64,000 nt of DNA, taken from assembly GCA_029948255.1 (NCBI GenBank), contig JALIZF010001337.1, positions 180,190 through 244,189 on the forward strand. Reading direction: 5' to 3'. Numbering within the stretch: position 1 is the first letter of the stretch; the number at the start of each line of letters is the position of its first letter. A model generated the notes under the pieces. The model worked only from the letters and a program-made list of their open reading frames with translations, was not told the DNA's origin and ran no database searches. Below, in pieces: positions 34,901 to 45,600 of this stretch. The stretch is from Telmatactis stephensoni (taxonomy: Eukaryota; Cnidaria; Anthozoa; Actiniaria; Isophelliidae). The translations under genes and the position numbers were made by a program.

Positions 34901-37900
34901 GAAGTACTCATCGAGGAGCTGATGGAGAAAGAAGAAAGCTCCGAAACACTGCCATCTTCTAATAAAGTTCAGCAAGTTGATAAGGCTAAGGCCGAGGACA
35001 TGAGACAGAAAGCGCTCGAAAGATACAGTGAGACAAAAAATAGGAAAGATGAAGATGACAGCGAAGAACGCCCTACAACGAAAAAAAGGAGAAAAAGTGC
35101 TAGATCTGAGCCACTGATCGAATTCATGCAAGAAAAGTCCAAGCATGAAAGAGAACTACGTCAACAAGAGCTCGAAATCAGAAGAAAAGAGCAAGAACAG
35201 AGTCAACAAGTCATGGCTACAGTTCTACAACAACAGCAACGTATGAATGAAGCAATTTTGACAGTGATCCAGAAGTTTATTGATAAGTAGATACAATGTA
35301 ATATCAGTACTGGAGTATATTTACATTATAAGTATAAAAACAAAAGCCTCATTATCTGAGATTATACATCTTCGTGTCATCAACGTTTTGCTTTATTTAT
35401 TGACATTTAAAAGTATTGTTTATCTTTTTTGCAAAAAGATTAATTCTTATTATATTATAATCATATAAGTTTGAGATAGAGTACAAGCACTAAAAGTGTG
35501 CAACATAAAAGGCACTAAATACTGCTATTTTATGCTAATTCTATTCTCTTTTGTTTAATAAGTGTTATTTAGTACTAAATAGTGCAAACTGTTTCACACT
35601 TTTAGTGTTTGTACTCTAACAGACCATGCAAAAGTTCTTAAACAAGTTAGTTGAGTAGAGTGATCACACTTAACCTGTGAAAAAGTACAAAATCATAAAA
35701 TCCTTTGTTTTCCATTGCTTAATAATGCTATTTTGCATTACTTAGCTAGTACAATTTCACAGATTAAGTGCGATCACTCTACTGACAAGAAAGTTGATAT
35801 CGTTCATGTTCATTTGTTATCACATTCCTTACAAACATAGGCAAAGTGTTGGTATAAAAGATTTGATATTACATTAAAAACTTAACTGGTTCATGGTAAA
35901 CTATCATTGCTTACATTTTATTTATCTGAAGTATTCTTGTAAAGTGGGGGGGTCAAGACCAAAAAAATTTGAAGTATTGTTCCCATATAAACATGTCAGT
36001 GCATTCTTTAAAAGAGTGCAAACAAGATACATTTTACCCACACTGCTCATACCAATCTTCAAGTTTTTCTTGAAATCAAGAAATTTAAAATCATTGACTA
36101 TATCCCCAAAAAGCCACTCCACAGTAACCCTCACAGAGCTCATGTCTGTATTGTATTGTGCCATAGCTGGGGTCAGATTACCATGGCGAAATGGTGCTTG
36201 TAGGTGCACACGGAGAGGATAGGCTGGGTCGCCATATACACACATGGGCTCTCCAGTTGGAGAAAATGCATTCTGTTCTAGTTGCTGAAGTAAGTTGGAA
36301 TCTGTCAACAAGCTTGCATCATGTTTCTTTCCTTCTGAAAAAGATTTATTATAATAATCATGTTTGGATATATTTTCAAGCATGGTTTGGTAGTTTTTTA
36401 GTTCTTACCTACAGGTCCATACATGCTTGCAATGAGACCATTTGGTAAGGCAACTGACTGAAACTTCAGCGAGTGTACACGCTTGTGACCATTATACACA
36501 ATTCTCTGATGTTGACCAGGACGAGAAATTGGTCTCACCGTTCCATCTATGAAACCAAAGCAATTTTCTAATGGAGCCCCTTTTCTGTGGATAGCCTCAG
36601 CATATTCCTGTAGTAATGGAGGACTCAAAATATCGTGGTTCCATTGGGAAATTCTATGGTTGTGTGTGTTGAAAATATAATCCATGACTGTGTTTGTTAT
36701 CATACACAACTCTGGTACTGGTCTTCCAAATCGACTAATCATATCAGAATAGCGGCATGGGTAGGCGAACCTTTTTAACAGCATACATAAACCTTCAATC
36801 CTGTCACAAGCTGTTCTTTGTGGGCATTGGATGACTGCTGGTAGTCGAAAAACGTCAGCTAGTACAGGGATGTCTTCTTTTCTTACTCTAAACTCTGCTA
36901 AACATTCTGCTTCGTCAATGTCTTGAAGATTAAAGTTTGAATACGAATAAAACGGGAAGTCTGGATTCTTGGACCAGAAATGTTCGTAAAAAATCAAACA
37001 CTCTTCGTCAGAGATAAAATTGTTATCGTATGCTAATAATATCAACTCCCTTATCGCACGAAACGAAGACATTTTAAAAACAAGCTGAAAGTTGCCGCCT
37101 TCGCTGACCTTCGCGCGCGCTTAATGTTTGTATTTTGGCGGGAACGGCGACGGTCTCATCCCAGTCTCTCACGGTCCCTCACGTCGCCGTCGTCTGAAAA
37201 TCGCCGCTGCTTAAGTTCTCTAATCCATCATGCTGCGGCGGTTGGTGCACCATTTGTCTTTTGTTTTTAACAAAAAAAGAGAAACTATCTTTAGGAGCTT
37301 TTGTTAAAACGGCATTCAAAAATTACAAGAAATCGAAAGAAAAGATATGTGGACATGAATCAAGTGGCTATCACAAAAAAGCGCAAGAAAGAGCGACGCT
37401 TCTTAAAGCTCAAATGCAAAACATCAATAAAAGAATTGATGTACAACTTGATGAGATCGTAAACCAGAATGTTAGAAAAAACGAAGCAATACTTCCAAAT
37501 ATTGTCGATGTTGTGAATCTATGTGCTAAACAGCAAATTCCTTTACGTGGCCATAGAGACGATAAGATTCAATTTGCCGAAGCTCCTGTATACAATGAAG
37601 GGAATTTCATAGCTATCATCCGTCTGTTATCACTGAGTAATCCTACCCTTAAAGAGCATCTACAGTGTGGTCCAAAAAATGCGCTCTATACAAGCAAGAC
37701 CATACAAAATGAAATAATAGAGTTGATAGCTGAGCTCAGTCGTAAGAAAATCCGAGACTGTCTTGCAAAATGCAGTCATTTTTCATTAATCGCAGATGAA
37801 ACCACATCTCACGGACGTGAGATTCTATCTGTTTGCTTAAGATTTTTAGATTTTATTTCTGATCCCAGTCAACCAGTAAAACGTGAAGTTTTGATTGATT

Positions 37901-39318
37901 TGTGTGATTTAACTAGAACAACGGGAAAGTCAATAGCAACGGCCCTTTTACAAAGTCTTAATGAGCATTCTATTAAAATTACTGATTGTCGAGGACAATC
38001 CTATGACACTACGTCATCTATGAGCTCAAGCAGTAAAGGCGTCCAAGCTGAAATTCTTAGACACGCACCCGACGCTGACTACCAAGGATGCTGCCTCCAT
38101 TCTTTGAACTTAGCCATATGCCATGCTTGCGAAATGAGATCCATTCAAAATATGCTAGACACCTGTCGGGAGCTTTACAGCTTCTTTGATAATTCACCAA
38201 AAAGACAGGCACTTTTGAATATGGTAATTGATGTTTTGGCACAAGGCGAAACGAAAAAACGACGGCTCAAAAATTTGTGCAAAACAAGATGGGTTGAGCG
38301 GCATACAACATTTCAGACTATATTTGATCTCTACCATTACATAGTAATGGCTTTGGATGAAATATACGACCCTTCAGATGATGAGCGATTTAAGTGTCCA
38401 GAAGAAGATTCCTGGGCTTGGGACGCAAACACAAGAACTTTGGCTAATGGCCTAAGACAAACAATGAAAAGTTTTTCACACATCGTAACATTTGTTTGCT
38501 GTATGGAATTGCTGGAGCCCATGCATCCTATTGTCAGCTCTTTACAAGGTCGTTTAGTTGAAGTGTATTTTGGCTTCCAGAAGATAGAAGAGGTCACACA
38601 TGTTTATAACGAGATTCGCCGCAACATTGATACATGTTATGACAGAATGTATCTCAAGGTTCTCGCTCTGGCGACGTTAGTGGGTTCAGAAGAACAGCAG
38701 CCACGTACCAATCGACGACAAACCAACAGAGAAAACGTACCTGCAGAAACAGTCAAGACGTACTGGAAGCGAGTTGTTGTAATCCCCTTTTTAGATACCA
38801 TATCATCGGAGCTTACATCCCGTTTCAGCAAGGATAAACGTGCACATTACGAACTTTGTGCACTGGTTCCCTCTGTTATTTGTGCAAAGTCAGATGACGA
38901 ATTGACAAATCTGATGCAAGTACTGAAAGAGAAATGGAAGCATCTGCTTCCACCCCCTGCATGCTTTGAAGGTAAGCTTTTCAGGTGGGCATGCTATTGG
39001 AAAAGACGGGAAAACAGAAACGATGAATCAATCACATCCATTGTTGCCAACCATGCAGATGATATATTTTTTCCTAATATTCGAGAACTGCTTATAATAC
39101 TGGCCGTTTTACCGATTGGTAGCACTGAAACTGAACGTTCGTTTTCATGCCTTAGAAGACTGCACACATGGCTTAGGTCTAGCATGACAACGGACAGACT
39201 AGCAGATTTAGCTGTGATAGCAATGAACGATTCATGGGTGAACAATGACAAACAGGAAATTTGTCGTACATTTATGGCAAAGCATCCAAGAAGGATGGCG
39301 GAGTCTTTTATTTTATAA
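30710..39318 (+). CDS. hAT transposase with TTF-type zinc finger, split by two transposons
   Basis: Exons are 30710-30747 and 30832-30890, then an exon starting at 32130 (G|AC, same phase as the F-box exon) that is cut at TTAA 32388-32391 and resumes after TTAA 37211-37214, ending TAA at 39318. Ignoring the inserted DNA and one TTAA copy restores one uninterrupted frame of about 820 aa across the cut: ...YSAVRELKFSNPSCCGGWC... . This restores a TTF/BED-like finger with Cys residues, followed by the catalytic region (FSLIADETTSH, then CRGQSYDTTSSMSS) and the C-terminal hAT dimerisation domain (IGSTETERSFSCLRRLHTWL). The downstream 685-codon stretch is intact, so the interruption is recent. The gene as it stands cannot make full-length enzyme. 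Confidence 0.85.
32388..34203. mobile_element. Giant foldback element, copy 2, inside the hAT transposase
   Basis: Same TTAAGGTGGCTGGACCC ends and palindromic arms as 10479-12253, with arms to about 33205 and from about 33394. The target duplication TTAA is confirmed because removing the insert plus one TTAA restores the hAT reading frame. Left arms of the two copies are nearly identical, which suggests recent activity. No transposase of its own. Confidence 0.9.
34505..35290 (+). CDS. Harbinger Myb/SANT-like DNA-binding protein (229 aa)
   Basis: Exon 1 is 34505-34533 (MAAASDEKPK) and exon 2 is 34630-35290; the junction is GT/AG with agreeing phase. The N-terminal half is a Myb/SANT-like fold (DWDEERDVLLLREMI, RGERWDGIVERLN, SVRDHWGILVKRFKAK). 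The C-terminal half is a basic, glutamine-rich coiled coil (ELRQQELEIRRKEQEQ) with a KKRRKSAR nuclear signal. In Harbinger elements this partner binds subterminal DNA and brings the transposase into the nucleus. It converges with the transposase gene at 37072-35922. Confidence 0.85.
35478..35617. repeat. Inverted repeat between the Harbinger genes, first
   Basis: AGAGTACAAGCACTAAAAGT is mirrored by ACTTTTAGTGTTTGTACTCT, 140 bp in total. Internally GCACTAAATACT and AGTACTAAATAGTGC add further symmetry. It lies just past the stop of the Myb-like gene. Confidence 0.75.
35654..35783. repeat. Inverted repeat between the Harbinger genes, second
   Basis: AGTAGAGTGATCACACTTAA and CTGTGAAA are mirrored by TTTCACAG and TTAAGTGCGATCACTCTACT, 130 bp in total. 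It is adjacent to the previous palindrome and occupies the gap where the two convergent Harbinger transcripts end. Confidence 0.75.
35922..37072 (-). CDS. PIF/Harbinger DDE transposase (358 aa)
   Basis: Exon 1 is 37072-36409 and exon 2 is 36334-35922, with a GT/AG junction in phase 1 that gives YGPVEGKKHDASLL. The DDE nuclease motifs are visible: ENCFGFIDGTVRPISRPG (first Asp), CVYGDPAYPL (second Asp) and VTVEWLFGDIVNDFKF (Glu). The N-terminal part is helical (ECLAEFRVRKEDIPVLADVF), with LCMLLKRFAYPCRYSDMISRFGR as the family's helix-turn-helix-like region. The length is typical. No damage is seen. It would act in the nucleus with the Myb-like partner encoded convergently. Confidence 0.92.
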
Positions 39319-39400
39319 GGAAGTAACTTTTAAGGTAAATATGTTAACTCTTACAAAATCAAAAGTCACCCCCCTAAAAAAAATCCTGGATCCGCCCCTG

Positions 39401-41092
39401 CAGAACGTTCCTCCCGTTCCTCCTCTTGAAGAAGTAAAGGACTGGACGAAGCGCTGGGTATGTTTTACACTGAAACCTTTGCGAATTCCAACAGAATAAA
39501 AAAGCTCAAGCGTCAAGGAAAAGAAAAAGTACAACACAAGAAACCCAGATGTGAAGTTGCTGAAATCAGGTCGTCTTATGCCTGACGAACCCACTTTCAA
39601 TTACAAAGAAGGTATAATGATGTATTGTACTGGTGCTAACGAGGATGTGAAGGCCAAAGAATCTGAAGCCGTTTTGTGTTTGAAATGGATGAGCAGGAAG
39701 CGGTATGTCACAATGGCGCGCAATGAACCAATCAAAAGTCACCCAGGGATCGTCATGACAAACCATTAACGAGAAAGATGCAAGGTTGTACGAGATGAAG
39801 TGTTAAACCGATGAATACCGAGCTTTGAGCTATGCTTGGTGAAGCTAAATCCCAAATGTGAAGCTCTTTTTCAGATGCCGAGAAGAGATTGAAAGGAGAT
39901 GAATTACAATGATGACTGCTGGTACGAAAACTGGCCACTCAGAGTTAACTTTGGAAACACGATGAAAACCATCAGCAGTGACGCTAACCTTTCAGCACAG
40001 TGCACAAATCACTGTGTGTGAGCAACGACCAACAACTTGGTCTGTGTAGCGGTGTCTTGTTAGTTGCTTTGATCGACCAACAACCATAGGATCCTAGCTC
40101 AGAAATTTAAAGAGCAACAACGACAAAACGATACCAGAACGGTTGGCTGATCTGTTTCATCTGTCTTGGTGGCTTGTTTAACGGCTGCAATATTTCGCCA
40201 GTTCAAATTCGCTTCACTGAGGCCTTATCATCATCTTCAACGCATTACACGTTGAACTTAAAAACTTTGTCAAAGATAATGGGAACTCGAACAAAAATTT
40301 GAAAGTTTATGTATTTTTAATGCGTTCTGTTAATGCCAAATTTACAATAGCGTTCGATCGTCGTCTCATTTTGACAGACGATTTGATATTCAAGAATGGC
40401 ATGTAAGGAGAATTGAGATTGTTGATGAAGAAATACAGACAAAACTAGTTTTCTGTTTGTTGACTAATCGCGCTAAATTAATGCTTTCTTTAGAATATTT
40501 TATAAAAGAAATAGAAAACTCGGCAGCAGTACCCACAGGTAGCCCAGGCTCAGCTCCTGTACATTTTTGTTATGTAAAGGGCAGGCTGCGGGTTCGAATC
40601 TCGAAAAATTCGCTCAACTTTTTTGTATCCTATAGTTTTCTAATACATTGTTTCCTTTATACTTAGTCATAACGTTTTTCATAGATTTTAATTTTGTAAG
40701 CTGTATTTCGATTCTTTCTCCCCCTATAAACCCTCGAGACACGGATGCTCAAAATTAGGGGTACCTTGCCCAGAACACTTGTCGTTATACAAAACAACTA
40801 AGCAAACCCTGAACTCGAAATAAAAAGGATTTAACGAAAAAAGAATTATACCATTAATTGATTAATTGATACTAAAATAATTATTGGTTCAGTTATATCT
40901 TCGTGTAAAATTCAAATAAAAAATACAGATACAGGAAGAAAGTTGAAAATTGAACAAAATTTACTGCTGCCTGTGTATGTTCGCATTTATGCTTCTGCTT
41001 TTGACACCAGTGAAAAGACAAACACTGTTAATGAGTGGAACATTACTAAGTCTGTGTATGTTGCTTGTGCTTATGGCACTATTTAAGGTGGT
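39401..41092. other. Unassigned stretch after the hAT transposon
   Basis: No gene is recognised. A 72-codon + frame (39551-39769, NYKEGIMMYCTGANEDVKAK) has gene-like composition but no known domain. The frame NVPPVPPLEEVKDWTKRW followed by gtatgt at about 39403-39460 could be an old exon disrupted by the transposon. At 40600 GGGTTCGAATCTCG resembles a tRNA B box; see the rejected list. Confidence 0.3.
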
Positions 41093-42525
41093 TCGACTGT
41101 GTTTTTTTAGTGAGCGTACCTTCCAAGTCTGAGCCGCTAGTACAACTTCGTAAACCATTCAAATGAATAATGGTTATTGTAGCTGACCTAACTAAAGATG
41201 AAAGTTTGCTGTGAACTAGGTGTGGTCCTGATCGGAGTTACCATAGCAACGCAAGGACGCCATGAGTGCTGGGACGTATTTCTGGAGCCCGTTGCTCGGC
41301 AAACTTCATATTTTTGTAAATCGGCTTACATCAGTTTGGATTCAACCAGTGATACTTGTGAGGTAAACAATCACGAATTTCTTGAGGTTGATGATGTCAT
41401 GGCGTGACGTCATTAAATGACGTCATCGAAACAGAAAATTTCTATAATTTTTGCCGTTTTAAAATATTTTATTAAATGCCTACATACTTTAGTACAGCTT
41501 TACTCTACAAGGTGCACAAAGTAATGGATGCGTTTTTTTTATTTCGTCGATAAATAATTTTTTAGAGCTCTTTTTCTGTCTCCGCCGTAAAGACATTTTC
41601 GCTCATAACTTCGCGATTTTAATTTTTTTAGAAAACCCATCCGTTACTTTGTGGAGCATAATACATAAAACATTTCAGGATAAAAATGATTATTTTAGCT
41701 GCCAACCTCTCTAAGATTATAGAATAGTCCAGTTTCCAATTACTAGAAACCGCTGAAAAGGCGCTTTTATACAGGGATAGCCTCCTTTTCAAGCAAGACC
41801 CATGGGAATAAACTTAATTTTTGTTTTGTTAAGAACAACAGAAAAATCGAGTTTACTCCATGGGTCTTGCTTGAAAAGGAGGCTATCCCTGTATAAATGC
41901 GCCTTTTGTCAGGAAGTTCAGCGGTCTTTAGTAACTGGAAACTGGACTATGTAAAATGAAAACCAGCTGTTTGCGCATGCGCACTAGAGATTTCAGATGT
42001 TCACCGCATCATAGTTCGGCTGTATCATAATGAACAACTTTGATATGCTTATATTTGGTTTTAAGACTTTCACCAACAATGTTTTGACGCGTTATTTTGC
42101 TTAGCTTCGGACACTGATAATTTGAGAAATTTGTAGCACATTTTTTTGATTTAATTAATTTCACTGAGAAATTAGATTTCTCGCTTTCTCGATAAAAAGC
42201 GAAACTTTAAGACTCAAAGAAATGGGGGCATTCCAAAAGTGACATTTTCGCAAAAAATCGTAAAATCGAAGATGTGAACGAGCTCTGGCACTCGCTTTAA
42301 CAGTCATCATAGCAACCACGTTGCTAAGTAACGAAATATGTCCAAGCGCCCTTAATGGGATTTATACCTTGCATGGATATCTCACTGTACAGGGATTTTG
42401 AAGAATTTCTGTAATTTACGAGTAAAGGTTTTGTTTCAGCCACAATAACCATTTTCCATTTGAATGGTATTCGACGTTGTACTAGCGGCTCAAACTTGGA
42501 AGGATATACAGTCGAACCACCATAA
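41093..42525. mobile_element. TTAA-type non-autonomous transposon, 1.43 kb, with a nested palindromic MITE
   Basis: The left end TTAAGGTGGTTCGACTGT mirrors the right end ACAGTCGAACCACCATAA (TTAA decayed to ATAA). The arms continue for about 90 bases (TTCCAAGTCTGAGCCGCTAG against CTAGCGGCTCAAACTTGGAA, and AATGGTTATTGT against ACAATAACCATT). A second palindrome sits inside at 41725-41949. No transposase. Confidence 0.85.
41725..41949. mobile_element. Palindromic MITE nested in the 41.1-42.5 kb element
   Basis: The ends TAGTCCAGTTTCC and GGAAACTGGACTA enclose arms with AGGGATAGCCTCCTTTTCAA and TTGAAAAGGAGGCTATCCCT, then GACCCATGG and CCATGGGTC. Total about 225 bp, with arms of about 95 bases. 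No coding capacity. Confidence 0.85.
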
Positions 42526-42644
42526 ACGACAAAACATTAGCAGTACAATAGTAAAGTATGTACGTTGCTTACTGAAACAAACAGCAAGCAAGCATGAGAC
42601 AGAAGGACAAATTGGTCTTTGGTTCTTGTATCAACTGGAAAGTG

Positions 42645-45600
42645 CTAAACCAATTTCTTACCACATTTTAAAGCAATATCTTGGAAAGATGCAGACCTAG
42701 TGATGCAGTAGACAACGTCTGACACGGTGGCCCTACACTGTTCCCTTAACTGAGACTCAAGTCGAAGTCCAACAAATCCTGCAGTCATGACTGCAAGTGT
42801 CATGGGTAAAGGGAAAAATCCCATTCCAAACTTTCTTTGCCTTTCTTCTAGACTGTTACTAAAGAATTCCAGTGAATGGGCATACTGGAGGCCTGCAGTC
42901 AGACCTGCTGTAAAGCAAAAGCACAGCACAGCTCCAAAACCGGGAAGAAAGCGATACCAAGATTCCAGAAACATCAAAAGCAAATGAAAGACTTCTAAGA
43001 ACGCAAGTAGCCAAAGTCCCTTCATTGTGATGTTGTAAAGCCAATTGCTTTTTACCAAGGATATAATCAAGCGATGGGAACGTGCGACGATCTCACCCAT
43101 CCAAAAGCTAATGACGTAATACTGGTAATGGTCACGTGGTCTGAAGGGAGAGCTTGGGTAGGCAAGAGTTGAAATGACTGATTCAATCATGTTGTATTGT
43201 GAGAAAACCGATACAAACAAAGGAATCGCAATGGAAGTAGACAAAGTCAACAAGACTGATAACTTGTCCTTCGTGCTTAACTGACTGCCGTCGTCTCTTG
43301 CTTGGATTTCCTGGTCGATAATTTCAGAGTTTGGAAGTCTTTTGTAGGCAATGGGCTCGTTGAAGGAAGAAGTGTTGGAGTTTGAAATTGGACTGTTAAT
43401 GACATAATAGCAGACGAAGTAAAGAAGAGTGATGGGCGTCATTACAGCTAGTGTAATACTTGGAGAAACACAGATCCATGTAGTCATGCCTGCAGTAAAA
43501 CATATTACATCTTAGTACATCCAAAGTTGTATTTTATTAAGGTAAATAACCGCAGTCACATGTTTTTCAGACAAGGAGGCCTAGGTAAAATTCTTAAGGG
43601 TGTACTGACATATATCGTTGCTGTGCAACGGTTGCTATGCAAAATAGGGTCTTCTTGTGGCCAGCAAAATTGAATAGGCACACGCGCGCGCGTTTTTGGC
43701 GGGAATCATTTGACTTTCGGTAGAGCGACGCATACCTGACAAAAAGGACGCATTTTCGTTCTTATTGCGCATGCGCGGAACACTTTACTTCCGGTTTCTT
43801 TAAAAAGCTATAATCTTTGGCAAATTTCATCAGAACGAAGTGTTTATTCAATGTTTATATTCTTTACAGCCTTTTCTTCAAAGCCGAGCATGGGATTTGC
43901 GAAAAATTAAGAAATACGAAAGTTATTGGCAGAAGTCGCTCATTTTTGACATTCAAAATATCCTAAAAGGCTTATTTGGAAACCATTCTTAAAACCCATG
44001 CTCGATTCTATGCACCTTGGTCTCTAGATTAAAATAATGCATGTTAAATTCTCAAATATACAGTGCTGAAAAAAATTATAGCTTTTTTCTGTATCTATGA
44101 CGTCAGATGATGACGTCATGCAATGGCGTCATAAAATACGAAAGTTCCCTCAGGGAAGACAAACTACAAAATATAAAAGCGATATGACAATTTGGTGGCA
44201 TTTTATAGAATTTTCAAATTTCCCTAGCAACGGGCCATTTTTATATGTCAGTACACCCTTCAGTAAGTGCTCAGTACTATTATGAAAAAAACCCCGCTGA
44301 AATCAAATTTAGCTGAAACGACACTGAATAACTCTACAAGGATTTAATAATCATAAGAATAAGATTACGAGAAGATTTGTCATTGAATACATTTAAGAAA
44401 AAGATCAAGGATAACTGCCTCCTTTCTTACTTATGAATTTGTTTCTCTTAATCGATTATAATTATTTTTCTTTACTGTTTCCTTAGTCAAATCTCCGTGT
44501 CCAGAATTTAGTTTGCACATAATTGAACTAAAAGAGTTATTCAGTTATTCATAACTCCTTCAAGAGTTATTCAGTGTAGTTTCAGCCAAATTTTTTCATA
44601 ACAGTAGCACTTTAAGAAAACGTTCGGAAAAAATAACTTTGACAACGTCTGAACTCAGTTTCTCGTTGCTCACCTATTTGTAAATTTATACTCATTTTAT
44701 ATTTCATATTTGACCTGCATATGGGCCCGCAGTAATTGGCCACGCTGTTGCGGACGCCCTGCCATATACTTATTTGTAAGCAATTTCATGGCGAAGTTAA
44801 TAAAATAAAATAAATAAAATAAACTCAGTCCTGAAAGTTTAAGCTTTATTTTTTGTTACTACGGTAGGAGATTAATTTCGTGAACGCACTACACAGCTAC
44901 GGAAGCATGATGCAAGTTTTGAATTGCGTCCCGTTTGGTTGCTCATTTGTATCGACTGAAACTTTATAAATTATACGCGATTTTGAAGACGGCATTATCG
45001 GTTTATAATGACAGCTAGTTGGGAGTATATATATTTGGTATACCTGAACATACTCCCAAGGCCGTCATTATAAACCGATTATGCCGTCACAAAATCGCCT
45101 TTAGTTTTGTATCGCGATTCTAACTATTTTTTGCGAAGAAAAAACAGAAAAGTTATCATTTTTAACTGCTTGAACGCGAGATTCTATTTACAAAGAATGC
45201 AAATTTGTAGGAATAAAAGCTTCCATGGCAACTTATTTCATTCCGGCTTTGCAAGAAGAAAGCCAAAAGGGAAATGGCGGCCAGACTCGGGAAGCTTTCT
45301 CACGCTAAAAAGAGGTGATTTAAATTATAGAAACAAGTCCAAAAAAACGATCAAGCTGACCGACATGTGAAAGTGAAAGTTTGTCAAAATATAGCTTCAA
45401 CCTATAGGAATGATGCTGAAAAGTTATTGAAAGGTATCAAAAAGGTAGTCCACACTTGTGTATTCCCTGTTTATCTTATTCAAAAAGCTTTTTGTTTCAT
45501 CATTCTTCATAAAGGACAATTTGTTTGTTTTGCTGAAAATTCACTTTTACTGTGAAGTCATTGAAGCCAAAAACGAAAACGAAATTACCGATTATACTTA

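Larger units (their letters stand above)
34204..37210. mobile_element. Complete PIF/Harbinger transposon (3.0 kb)
   Basis: The left end GCACGGGCCGTTTTCCAGACG matches the inverted right end GCAGCGGCGATTTTCAGACG. It is flanked by TTAA on both sides; Harbinger target duplications are normally the 3-bp TWA contained in this. It inserted exactly in the right-hand TTAA of the foldback. It carries the usual pair of convergent genes, a Myb/SANT-like protein (+) and a DDE transposase (-), both intact, so it may be autonomous. Confidence 0.88.
30396..39400 (+). mobile_element. hAT transposon, 9.0 kb with two nested insertions (about 4.2 kb without them)
   Basis: Terminal inverted repeats are CAGGGGCGGATACAGGGGGG at the left and, read inward from the right, CAGGGGCGGATCCAGGATTT, of the hAT type. 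It contains the transposase exons, a passenger F-box/LRR exon, a foldback insertion (32388-34203) and a Harbinger insertion (34204-37210). An 8-bp target duplication is not clean: GCTCAGAA precedes and CAGAACGT follows, sharing only an offset CAGAA. Confidence 0.88.

Noticed and set aside
40540..40610. tRNA gene or tRNA-derived SINE (GGGTTCGAATCTCG B box)
   Set aside because: No convincing A box or cloverleaf stems at the right spacing; only the B box matches.
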